Of a stretch of DNA of 64,000 bases, positions 46,044 through 56,957 are shown piece after piece (within the stretch, counting starts at the first letter, position 1; every line of letters starts with the position of its first letter). The DNA is from Scilla litardierei (lineage: Eukaryota > Streptophyta > Magnoliopsida > Asparagales > Asparagaceae), in the NCBI GenBank assembly GCA_030789695.1, contig JAULAV010003293.1, positions 1-64,000 on the forward strand, read 5' to 3'. Under the pieces are notes generated by a model. That model was not told where the DNA came from. It did not search any database and saw only the letters and a list, made by a program, of their open reading frames with translations. The position numbers and the translations under genes are program-made.

Positions 46044-47790
46044 TGGTCGTCATGGATAGTAACTCCGAAAACAATGTAGTTTTACTGCAAGCTAGCGGTT
46101 AAGTGGTAAGTATGTATCAAATCACGGGGAAGAACTATTGGTATCTATATTGATTACTGAGCTATTGTAAATTAGTGGCAAAGAAATATTGGTGTCACAA
46201 TCGTTCAAAGTGTTGTAAATTTAATTTATATTAATGCCCAGGGCTTAGGAATCCCCACTATAGATTTCAAGCAATCAATGTGAAACACCAATTCCTACAT
46301 TACTACACTTGATTTAGGGTGAACTTGTCGCAACTACATTGAGAACCAACGCACACTCTCATGTTACACAAGTCTATAGTAATCTAAACTAGAGCTTTGA
46401 TCTCGCGCAAGCCTAGTTCAAATCGCTAGCATTAAGATCGACAATAATATTCAATTCCAACTTAAGTTCGCTCTCACGCAACTTGAGTTCAAATCTAGAT
46501 CGTGATAGTTTGTATTTGTTTTACCTTCGTACAAACGAATATAATTATAGAAATATATTAAAGATACTAGTATTGGTCGCTCTCCTGCACCAACTCTAGG
46601 GAATCTCGATTATAGATCTAAATTGAATATCTTGGGCTTTCCTTAGATCAAGATCCTCTCTCGAGCTCCAAAGATCCAATAGAAATCCCTAGCTATCCGT
46701 AGTAAATCGATCATAATCTAACCCTTAATAAGTTTAGCGACATAGCAATTCAATAGATCTCACAAATTATACTTTAAAATCTATAGGGTTCATCCCTTTG
46801 CCCTAGAGCAAAGAGACTACTCACAATTCATCATAGAAATCATGTTAGAAATAAGATATGCAATAGAATTCATCACAAAACTCAGATTTAGAGAGAAGTA
46901 TAGCATAAAAATAACAGCGTGCAAGAGTTTAAACAAACCAATTTTTGAATACAAGCTTCAAGAATATGAAATTTAAATCATTCTCTCCAATCCTTTCGCC
47001 AAAAGAAAACTAAAACTAGAATTAAAACTAAGAAAATTATTCCAGAAAGTTTCTCCTAGGGCTGCTCTGAAAACTGGGTATTTATAGACACCAAAAAGAA
47101 TTAGAAAATCCTAACAGATTTGCCCTTGAACAGCTGTAAACCTTAGATTTGGGGATCTGCCCGACGGCGCACTCGGCCGAGTGAACTGCTCACTCGGTCA
47201 AGTGAGAAATCTGCAAGAATTGGGGGTTTTCAGCTTTCTGAAAGTTCAGACCACTCGGCAGAGTAGTCTTGTCACTCGATCGAGTAGGACCTACAGCAGA
47301 TCCTCCCTAAAAACAGAGAAGCATCGAAGGATTTCTTCACAATTTTTATCTCTACTCGGTCGAGTGGTGTTCTTACTCGGCCGAGTGGAAATTCCCACTC
47401 GGCCGAGTGCAATCTGGCTCTTCTTTAGGCTGGATAGGGCGTGTCAGCTTCACTCGGTCAAGTGGGCTGCGTCACTCGGTCGAGTCGCCAGTTTTTTTGT
47501 ACTCTTCTTTCTTTCTTCTCGCTTCCTCGTCATTTCTTTTGCCTTCCTTCTTCTACTCATCCTCCAGTGTCGTTAGCTCTCCGATATCATCTTTAATGAC
47601 GCTCCGGTTCACGTGTAGGCATTTGTGGTTCAAAATTGTTCCCGATTGTTCCATATTTCCTGAAATCAGACGAAACAAAGTAATAGTGTAATATATCATG
47701 AAAACGTCATATAATCATTAAAATCGCGATATGAGCAATCGTTATGGGATGTAAAAATGCAGAAATAAAGTGTAAAATATGAGCATATCA
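46044..47790 (-). repeat. Element D 3' LTR
   Basis: 1747 bp from TGGTCGTCATGG to GCATATCA, aligned with the ends of the 2080-bp Athila-like LTRs. A TATA box (minus TATAAATA, 47079-47086) has upstream of it (47169-47470) CACTCGGCCGAGTG-type palindromes. The weak polypurine tract to its right (47791-47805) reads AATTTGGAGGATTT on the minus strand. Confidence 0.82.
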
Positions 47791-48274
47791 AAATCCTCCA
47801 AATTTACCTCTTACTCGTCCTCGAGGAAGATAAGTAAAAAGTGAACTTGGCAAATAAAGAAAAATCAAATAGATGAAAAAGAAGATGAAGAAGGGAAGTG
47901 CTAGATCATTCTCTCAGAACTCGGGTTTGCTTACTCAAATAGCATGAGCAATGAATAAGAAACATCATTAAAGCTTCTATTTCGATATCATCTCATATGG
48001 GTGCATTTAAAAGAAAAACTAAGAACAACATGAATCATATGAAATATGAAATCATTTTAGAATCAAACGTCGTCCAAGGCATAGAAAAAATGATATATAT
48101 AATTATAGACAACATAATTTTCAATTAACTGCCCTTACTTGGAGTATAAGAGATATCACGCAATTCAAATCAATACGAATAGAAAGAGGTGGTTTTCATG
48201 AATTTCATGCTAATTTTTTCAATTCATATATGTCGTTATACTCTAAGTCATCTCCCTAAGTATCAGAAATTACC

Positions 48275-49165
48275 TGTTGCGGGTCAGATCTACACACAAT
48301 GAGATTTATTTGTAACTGGAAATCACGGGTACAATGATTACAAGTTTTTGGCTAATAGTGAGGTTTGCACGACTCTGAACTCGCTTCGGAGGTGAAGGGT
48401 TCAAGGTCGCCTGAAGGTCATCGAAAGTCGCCTGAAGGTCGCCGTCTCCCGATAACTGAGGCGAGCTTCCTGCGAGAATAGCAAATCATCAGAAAGGCGG
48501 GGCTGGCTGTCAACCTGTCACCCCTTCGATGCTGAAGTCAGCGAGTGACTTGAGAAAGGTATGTGTCGGACACGCTTGGCGACCTTAAGGCAGATTGGCA
48601 AAGCATGGCGAGCTTGTGAGGAAGGCACAGATATGTGGAGGATATCCGACCTTGAGTATTAGAATGAGTTAGAGATTGTCAACTAACAAACCAACCCCTC
48701 TATGGAGACAGGAGGGGGTATTTATAGGGCTGAGAGGTGGTTCCTCCCCATCATGTCAGCTGTCGGATCAACCTAGCTGGCACTCGAGTGTTGAAGCGAT
48801 AGGTCGACGAGCTGTGTCAAAGATATTTCCTGCATTAATGGTGTCAGATGGTGTCAGTGGTGTCAGGTGCACTAATGAGACGTGCGTGGCAGCCATCAAT
48901 TCTCGTCCTTAACCTCTGACATTTAATGGAGAGTAGGTGGCCCTACGTCACCCTGTCGAAGATATTTATGCCGGGCCACCCTGGGAGAGAGTCAAGCTCG
49001 GCGACCAAGCTCGGCTCCTCCGGGCTACCCGACCCCGCTTTTTGCTGGAGGACAGGCGATCTTCCATTCGGGCTAGTGTCCAACCCACATAGTCGGAGAG
49101 ATGTTCGCTGGGGCTTCCAGTGTATACTGGCCTCAATTACATGGGCTGGTCTTAATGTCGTAACA
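48275..49165 (-). mobile_element. Solo LTR, Tat-like, inside element D
   Basis: 891 bp with TGTTGCGGG at the left and GTCGTAACA at the right. The flanks share TACC (48271-48274 and 49166-49169). Element E lacks this segment at the matching place, which confirms an insertion. A TATAAATA box lies on the minus strand near 48718-48725. Confidence 0.75.
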
Positions 49166-49200
49166 TACCTAACTTAGGTCGTTACGCACATATAAGTAGC

Positions 49201-49324
49201 CACTCACACACACACACACCATTGGATCTCCTCCCCCAAGCTTATCTATAAGCGTGTGGCATCAAATATGAACTATTTCCCACACGCGCACGCGCGCGCG
49301 CGCGCACACACACACACACACACA
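49201..49324. repeat. CA and CG/CA dinucleotide repeats
   Basis: (CA)n at 49203-49219 and a mixed (CG)n(CA)n run at 49282-49324. Alternating purine-pyrimidine sequence of this kind can form Z-DNA. Confidence 0.9.
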
Positions 49325-50581
49325 TATTTGTAGCTCCATATATGAAAAGGAAAACAAGAAAGAAGTAAAGAAGGGGATTGTGTACATACAATGAAACTTT
49401 TCTTTTTCTTTTTTCTTTTTCTCCTCTTTTTTTCTCTTTTTTTCTACACAAGAACAATCCCAAAGGGAGATGCAACGATATAAATTTTTCTTTTCTTTTG
49501 AGTTTTTGTGTTAATGGAGCTTATTTCTTTTTAACATGGGAAGATGCAATAATAAGATTCACTTAAGTGGAGATTCACCAATAATTATATGTATAGAAAT
49601 ACTTTTCAAGATATATGGAGAAAGAATATATGGTAACACTTGGTTCACTCTTTTGCATGTGCACACCAACTTCAGAAGGGTAATGTCATCTACTCAGTTT
49701 GATTCCTAGAAGTAAACTAGTCTATTCATATCAAGCGGCAATCAATTCATTCAACCTGGAAGTTCAATATACATTTCATGCAATAAGAAGTGATTTTAAG
49801 ATGCAAAGAAGTACTCCAAGTAATAGGCAGTCAATACATGAATCATGGTGCGTTTTCTATTAAAAGTATACAATAATGTAATTCTCAGACGAGCCAACGC
49901 TAAAATTCATTCATGGACAAATAATAAACACGTTGGAAGTTCTTTTTCTCACATGCACGGCAAATATAACACAGAATGATATTAGAAATAAAAAGCAATA
50001 GCATGGCAAAAGGTACGTGCGTAGTTCAAGCTATATTCATCATATGGAATTCATCTCTCAAAGAAAGTAAAAGAAATAAGGATAGAATAAAATATAACTA
50101 TACACATGCAAGCACTCCAAAAAATGAAGAAAACGTGATGCATGGGGAATAACGAAAAAGTGCATGAAAAAAGTGGAAAATGAAGAAAAGCGGAAAAATA
50201 AAGACAAAAACAAGGAAAATGGAAAGAAAGGTGTGTGGGTACACTCACTCTCCCAAGCTAAACATCACATTGTCCTTAATGTGTAAAGTGTGGAACAAGA
50301 ACATATAAGATATGGGTGGGCAGGTGTGGGTGCAATATGATGTGAAATAAAGGAAAATACGGAAAATAAAATATGACATGATGGTATATGCAAAGAATAT
50401 ATGGTAAGCTAGCATTCAAAATGATGTATGGATGGATGAAAGATAATGGCCCAGAAACATATACTCTCTCCCAAGCTGAAATATATATAGTGCCATGCAA
50501 AAAGGTGAAGATAGATGGGCGAACAAAATAGTGGGGTGAGGTGAGGCAAAAAAATATATGACAGTCATCAAGAAGTCATGC

Positions 50582-52571
50582 CTAGGCTAGTGCATCGTCG
50601 TCACCTCCCTGCTCTGGGGGCTGTGGTGGCAGAGGCGCTGGCTGTTGGGGAGCAAGCTGCTGTTGCTGCTGCAGGCGATGGAGAATCTGGTTCAGCATGA
50701 GCTGAATACCAGGAATCATGGTAATACACATCTGTTGAGTAGTGACAGCTGTCGTGAGAGCCCTAAGATGGAATCTGAGTCCACTCACTGCTGACTCAAT
50801 AGCGCTAAGGCGCTGCTCTCTATCGTCAGGAGAAGGGGTAGAGGGACATGGAGGTGTACGAACATGGGGTCTCACACTACCTCTAAATACTAGTGGGGCT
50901 GCTATCAGGTGTGTGCAAGGAGCGGAACTCACAACAAGATGCTTAACCTCTACGGGAGGCTGAGACGCAGGAATGCTCTCAGAAGTATGTGCAATGGAGG
51001 ATAGAATATCATCAGAGGACGAGGCTGGCAGAGAGGTCATGACAACAGTTGTGGTGACAGAAACCATGACATTCTCGATATAGACATTGGCAGCAGAGAC
51101 TTAAGCATCGACAGGTGGGGCGGTTGTGAAATCAGGAGATAGTGACACCCCAGGAGTCGAAGGATCAGTCGTGTCGAGTGTCTCTGTAGTCGCGGAGGAA
51201 GAATGGTCGCCTCTCTCAAAAGTGGTGGGGACATCACTCTCAAAGCTCATATAAGAAATCGGGTCTACTCTCAGCGGTGCGGTGGTGGTGGAATCAGACA
51301 CATCAGTAGAAGTGAAGCTCTCAGTACGAGCAGAAGTGGAGACAGATGTGCAGGGATCGGGGATCGGATCAGAGGCAGGCTGGATAATCAGGATCTCAGG
51401 GGCGAGGGGCTCGACATGCGGCTCCGGCGGCTCGTCGTCGGGCTCTAGTACGTATACAGGTGGGATCAGGAGGTCCATCGAGAACATCCACTCCGCACCG
51501 GCTGGTCCAATATGTGTTCGAATGGGGTTCAGAAGCACTATATAATCTGCAGAGAATGGACCTTGTAACCAGACCCAATAACGCTGTCCATGGGGATGGA
51601 TCATGTGCATACGGGCTAAAACATCTAGAGATAAGGAGGTAGGGCCCGTTGCATGGCGCAGGCCGATGGAAAGCTGGATGTCGAAAATGGGCGCTAGTAG
51701 GGTAATCAGACCACCACAACATATCACCTTGGTGGAGACGATCGAAGAAAAGATGGGTCAAAATACCACCTAGAGATATCAAGGGAAATCGCAGGGACCA
51801 AGACGTCCCCGATGCCCTCAAAGGCTCTCTCCCTAGTCATCGCATAGAGCATAAAAAGCTCTGGCATGGACATGGTCCCAACGTCTGGCCTGGTAAGAAT
51901 GGTGGTCGCCAAAAGGCGTTGTGCAAGTCACAGGCAGGGGTGGACTATAGAAGAGGCTTTTGACCTGCTAGGGTCGAAGTGGTACGTACCGGTTATCGTG
52001 TCCCAGAAAGCAGCAGCTGAAAAGACAGACTGGGTGTGGTGCATGGGATCGTAAGCTTGGTCGGGGTCTAGGACAGTGGGCCAATGAAGTATGCTCGGTC
52101 CATGTCGTGCGAGATCGCGGACTCCTTGTCTATGAGCATAAAAGAATAGCCCCTAGGAGTCCTACGAATAGAACTTAAGATCTCTAGTATCGGACAGACA
52201 TAGGTGTCTACCGACACAGACAGAAAGTTGCCACACCCCTCATTGTCATACAACTGGTTCATGCCCTGAAATACCCCTAGGCTCTCAAATGTATCAATAT
52301 ATGCAAACCTAGTAGGTATGATCTGACGCTGCAAGATCATCTCAAATTTGACATGGTGTATGTCATCTCTGAAAGTGATCTCATATGTCTCGATCACAGG
52401 GACATGCTGTGCTGGTGGTGCTGGTGGTGCTGGTGCTGAGGGTGCTGTGAGTGTAGCGACGGGGTCACTATGCGGTGGGGGCACCGTCCCAGAGGAAAAA
52501 GGACCGGGGTCTCCAGTCCTCTTCCGCTTGGAAGTGGACTGCCGAGTGCTAGATCTAGTGCGTGGGGGCAT
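50582..52571 (-). pseudogene. Late ORF of element D (putative plant transposon protein)
   Basis: Starts at ATG 52571 (MPPRTRSSTRQSTSKRKRTG), followed by a Pro/Ala linker and EITFRDDIHHVKFEMI. The core reads (with a frameshift near 52066) AFWDTITGTYHFDPSRSKAS, SIVHPCL-stop-LAQR and LLATTILTRPDVGTMSMPEL. After 51727 comes a long Pro/Ser/Thr-rich acidic tail ending in a Gln/Pro-rich stretch. E (56958-59052) carries the same order. The in-frame TGA at 51928-51930 is probably a decayed CGA. This ORF type occupies the place downstream of pol in Athila-like elements; its function is not established. Confidence 0.7.
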
Positions 52572-52740
52572 CGATGAATGCCGTAAGATGCACACCAATC
52601 AAATATATCGTAAAGTGCTCGAAATAAAATATGGAAAGAGTGTATCAAGCACGATGTGACTCCCAATGCAAGAAAATGAGCATGAGGCAGCTTTCCTAAG
52701 CTCCACATCAGCGTACGATCTCCCCCAAGCTTTCATGTTG

Positions 52741-53520
52741 CCTAAAAAAGATTAATAGCTTTAGAACTCACAAAATTTGGGGTTGATCAAGAGTAATCGG
52801 TGAAAAATAGGGTTTAAAAGGGTAGGGGGATGGATTTAGGGCTCACGAATTGAATAGGGGAAGAAAGAGGGAAAATAAAGGAGAGATGAGGGTGGTGGTA
52901 CCGGACTCGGTCGGCGGTGTGGTCGTTGGAGGTGGCACCGGAGGTGACGCCGTCGATTGAGTCGAGGTGCACTTGGTCGAGTTGGGCAGGGGCAGCGGTC
53001 GAGTCATGGAAATGGGGGAGGAGCCGCTGATTTGGTGTTAGGGCTACGAGCAAGTGGGATTTGGGATTTAAATAGGGGCGTCTGACTTAATCACTCGGCC
53101 GAGTGACGATCATCACTCGGTTAAATGGCCCTAATATTAACATGTTAAGAATTTCGGCTGGGTCGAGCGACTCGACCTAGTGGTTCGAGTCACTCGGTTG
53201 AGTGACAGGTTCCACTCGGTCGAGTGGGAAATAAATACAGAGCTAGAAAATTTTTGTGACTCGTTACAGTCTCCTACTCGGTCGAGTATAATTAGTCAAT
53301 CGGTCGAGTGGACTAATGACTCGGCCTAGTAGAGAGGCCTTTAAGAGGAAGATATTAGAGCTGTCTGCTACAGGGTGCACTCGGTCGAGTGACAAGCGAC
53401 TCGGTCGAGTGGCATAAAATTTACAGAGCATATTTATTTGGGACTTCCCGGTTTAGTGTGTCACTCGGTTGAGTGACTTCTTCACTCCGCCGAGTGAGAA
53501 TCTCACTCGGCCGAGTAGGC
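52741..53520 (-). promoter_or_regulatory. LTR-like internal promoter before the late ORF of D
   Basis: Order on the minus strand: array of CTCGG(C/T)CGAG palindromes (53512-53093), TATTTAAAT box (53066-53074), GC-rich leader, then TTTTTTAG acceptor-like site (52742-52743), AAGCTTGGGGGAG and the late ORF start. The order (palindromes, TATA, leader) copies that of the LTR U3 region. Confidence 0.5.
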
Positions 53521-54069
53521 TGTCTGTTTCAGCTCCATACTCTCTGTTTTTCTCTGTCTTCTGTTTCTCCCTCTCCCATCAGTTGCTCCTTTTCTTTAAC
53601 GTTTAAGCACGTCCTCGGGGCTGCTCTCCATTGCCATGGCTACCCTCCATTCGGATAAATTCATCGTATCTTCTTCATGCGATAAAAATGTTGTCCGTCG
53701 TCAAATTTTTCTAGACTCTTGACTCGCTAAACTAATAAAAATCAAAAACGAAAATAAAAAACAAAATTTCAAATATAAAGAACTAAGATATAAATATCGG
53801 GTTGCCTTCCGACAAGCGCTCGTGTAAGGTCTTGAGCTCGACCCCTTATGATTTCACGTTGAGCTCGTGATGTTTGGCGCATAGGAGATGCACGTGTCAA
53901 ACTTTGTGAGGAGGCCTGTAGGATTTAGATGCTACGCTTCTTCTTACTTGGAATCCTTTAAGCGTGCTTCCTTTCTAATGATGGCGATGGACAACTCCCC
54001 CAAGCTTCGGTTCTTGTCTCTTTTGTCCTTCCCTGATGGCGGTGAAGTATTTGTCGGTGGCGCGTTCTT
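53521..54069 (-). other. Spacer between protease and late ORF in element D
   Basis: No ORF. On the minus strand it contains CGAGCGCTTGTCGGAAGGCA (near 53806-53826), a sequence I associate with the region after pol in Athila-like elements, and a polypurine-like motif at 53996-54007. It suggests that pol was lost by deletion between 54070 and here. Confidence 0.5.
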
Positions 54070-55236
54070 TCATTGCTTCACCAAAGAGAGCTTGCAGAGA
54101 TCTCTAATCCTCACGACATTAGCGTTGTTCTCCTCTTCCTCAGTAAGAGGATCCAGGGTATCTCCATTTGGGGCGCCTTTTTCAGAAATTGGCACCCTAT
54201 CAAGACTATCCGCTTGCAAATCTCCAATGGCATATGGCATGGCTTCATCGATGACCTCATCAAGGAGGTCTATATAGTTGCTTTCCTTCAGCGAGGATCT
54301 ATTCTTCATGGCACGTGGGAGATGGAACTCAACTTTGATATTTCCAACCTTTAGTGACAACGTTCCCTCTCTCAAGTCTACAATGACTCCAATGGTAGCT
54401 AAGAAGGGGCGCTCAAGTATCAGAGATGTTTCTCCCTCTTCTTTTACGTCCATGATAACGCAGTCACATGGAACACAAAGTCCTCCCGGTATTTGAAGCG
54501 GCACATTTTCAGCGATTTCCACAGGCCTAGTAATGCGTCCATCGGCGAGTTAAATCTTCATATCGGTGGCTTTAAGGTCGGTCCCTGTATTGAGCTTCTT
54601 GAACATGGTGAGAGGCATAAGACTCACGCTCACACCCAAATCTACTAAAGCTTTTTGTATGGGGACTCCGCCAAGTGTGCATGGAATTCTAAAGCTTTTG
54701 AGATCCTTTAATTTCTTCTGTAATTTATCTTCGTTCATGAACCAAGTACCTTGTTCGGCAAGGATAATCTTCTCTGTTCGTTTCCTTCCCGTAATCAAAT
54801 CCTTGAGGAACTTCGCATACATCAAGATTTCAATAATAGCACCAAGAAACAAGATGTTCAAGCTTATACCTCTCAAGTACTCCAGGAATCGAGTAAACTT
54901 TTTCTCCAATTTGGCCTTTGCCAACCGTTGTGGGAATGGTACCGGTGGTACATATATCCTCTCCTTCTGGGGCTCATCAACTTCAGATTTTTCCTCATTG
55001 TTTGTCGCTGTCGTGGGCCTTTCCTCTTCATTTCTTCCCTCTTTCTCAATCGGGAATTCATCCCTTGTGCTTCTAGTTTGAACTATGGCGGAAGTAGTAT
55101 CCTTCCCGCCTCTAGTAGTCACCGCCACTACCGCATTGATGTGGCCGGTGTTGGTCCTTGGGTTTGGCTCTGGTTGAGCCAGCAATTGATTTTGGGCCTT
55201 GTTGAGCAATGTGATTTGCTCCTCCAAATGCTCCAC
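54070..55236 (-). pseudogene. Element D protease region
   Basis: Athila-type aspartic protease. 55236-54550 carries VPPVPFPQRLAKAKLEKKFT, CTLGGVPIQKALVDLGVSVS and LMPLTMFKKLNTGTDLKAT; the DLGVS replaces the usual DLGAS active-site block. TAA at 54550 follows MKI, where relatives have LQLAD. The frame goes on at 54522 with CDCVIMDVKEEGETSLILER, then PFLATIGVIVDLREGTL, to 54070. It is inactive. Confidence 0.8.
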
Positions 55237-56523
55237 GATGGCATTGAGGATATCTTGGACGTCGATAGTTTAGCGTTGATATTCTTCTGCTCGGCCATAA
55301 ACTCCTCAACTCTAGTCTGATGCTCAAATCTTTACGGCACCGGTGATGGGTTTTGTGGCCTCCATCCTTGATTAAATCCGGGGGGTCTATAAGGCCCCGC
55401 TTGTTGCCTCTGCTAGAATTATTGTTGTTGTGGCGTCCTTTGTTAATAGGTTTGTTGCTGATTTGGTGGGCGAGCTTGTCGTTGATGTGGTGGTTGTTGA
55501 GTAGGAGTTAAGGCTACACTATTGTTTGCATATGAAAATCCAGGATGAGACTTCCAAGCCAGATTCACCCAAGACCCATTATTTCCTCCACCTGGCTTGT
55601 AATCAGAAACATACTGAACCTGCTCAATGGGCTCCTCATAAGTCTCGCCGCCTACATACATGACTTGTCCTTGCCAATCATTTGTGTGCCCATTTGATAT
55701 CGACGTGTCCGGTACAACACAAGGTTCGCACAACTTCTTCTCAAGTCTTTCCACCACTCTAGATAGAGAGTCAAACTTTGTTGCCAATGCTGCCACTGCC
55801 TTGGCTTCATATATGCTTGTCGGCTTCACAGATGATGATGTTTGGCCCCTCTCATTGGCCCACTTCTAATTGCTAGAGGTCATCTCCTCTAGCAACACCG
55901 TAGCATCTTCTGGTGTCTTTGACAATATCGCCGCATTAGCGGTGGCGTCAATAATCATCTTCGTATCCGCTTTCAAACCATTGTAGAAACTATGCACGAG
56001 CTCCAAATCATCTATGTTGTGGTAGGAGAATTGATTTTGAAGATCTTTGAAGTGCTCCTATGCCTCATATAATGATTCTTGAGGGCCCCCTGAAAGACAT
56101 CAAAGCATTCTGTATCTTTACGGTCTTAAAAGGTGGATAGAACTTGTTGACGAAGGCGCTCCCTAGCTCATCCCAAGTAGTGAATCTACCATGTGCTTGA
56201 GTCCTCAACCAGTATTGAGCTTTATCTCGAAGAGTGAAGGGAAAAAGCCGCAGGCAAATGGCATCCTCTGGTACATTAGGGATCTGAAAGGTGGCACACT
56301 TTGCCAAGAACATCTAGATATGATAATGCGGATTTTCATGCGCATTCCCAAGAAAGGGATCTTGTTGCATCAGCACTACAAGTCCCGTTTTCAGCTCAAA
56401 ATTCTTCTCTAGCGGCAACTCTGGCATAAGTATGGACGAAGTAGTCGAGTTGTTTAGAGTGAGCCTATCCCAGATGGAAATAAGCCTATCTATACGTCGT
56501 GGTGGAATAGTCTCCTCAGCCAT
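55237..56523 (-). pseudogene. Element D gag
   Basis: Athila-type capsid. From 56523: MAEETIPPRRIDRLISIWDR, then TAG at 56314. Next FLAKCATFQIPNVPEDAICL, RLFPFTLRDKAQYWLRTQA and TTWDELGSAFVNKFYPPFK (to 56065). Decayed FSYHNIDDLELVHSFYNGL follows. From 55829: KAVAALATKFDSLSRVVERL and a Gln/Pro-rich tail. Several TAG stops sit where Gln or Trp is expected (56314, about 56058, about 55867). It is a pseudogene. Confidence 0.8.
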
Positions 56524-56957
56524 TTGATCTTCCTCTAAAATTTGTCACTTTTCTGCTCTTAATCTCCTTGCGGTGCGCTCGATCTCAAGATCAAATAATA
56601 TATCTTCTCTCTCTCACTCGCCTGAATGTCTCTCTCACTTGCCCGAGCCACCGTCGCCTCGCCCAAGTGGCACGACCCCGCCACCGCCCATTCCGCCATC
56701 GCTCACATCGTCGCCGGCCGGCGATCGACGCTCCTTCAACCCCAAATTCACCCCTTTCTCCTATTTCCCATTTCGTAAGCCCAAATCCGCCCCAAATCCA
56801 AATTGAACCCTATTTACGCCTACTTTTCTTTATTTACCCCTCGCTTATTTGATATTCATTGATAATCCTTTGATTTTGTGCTTCAGGATAGCTTGGGGGA
56901 GATCAAGCACTGATTTGGAGCTTCAAGGGAGGCATCTTTCAGTTCACTTGTGAGGAG

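Larger units (their letters stand above)
47791..50581 (-). other. Non-coding 3' region of element D with a nested solo LTR
   Basis: No supportable gene. It contains polypurine-like motifs (49232-49243, 50249-50260, 50467-50477), the conserved hairpin at 50266-50283, A-rich runs, CA/CG dinucleotide repeats and the solo LTR at 48275-49165. Confidence 0.7.
46044..56565 (-). mobile_element. Athila-like element D, 5' end missing
   Basis: Minus-strand element read from gag (56523) through protease (to 54070), a promoter-like spacer (53520-53060), the late ORF (52571-50582) and a non-coding tail to a 3' LTR (46044-47790). RT, RNase H and integrase are absent between 54070 and 53520. The 5' LTR and primer site are missing at about 56565, where the oppositely oriented element E begins. 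The right boundary is approximate. Confidence 0.75.
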
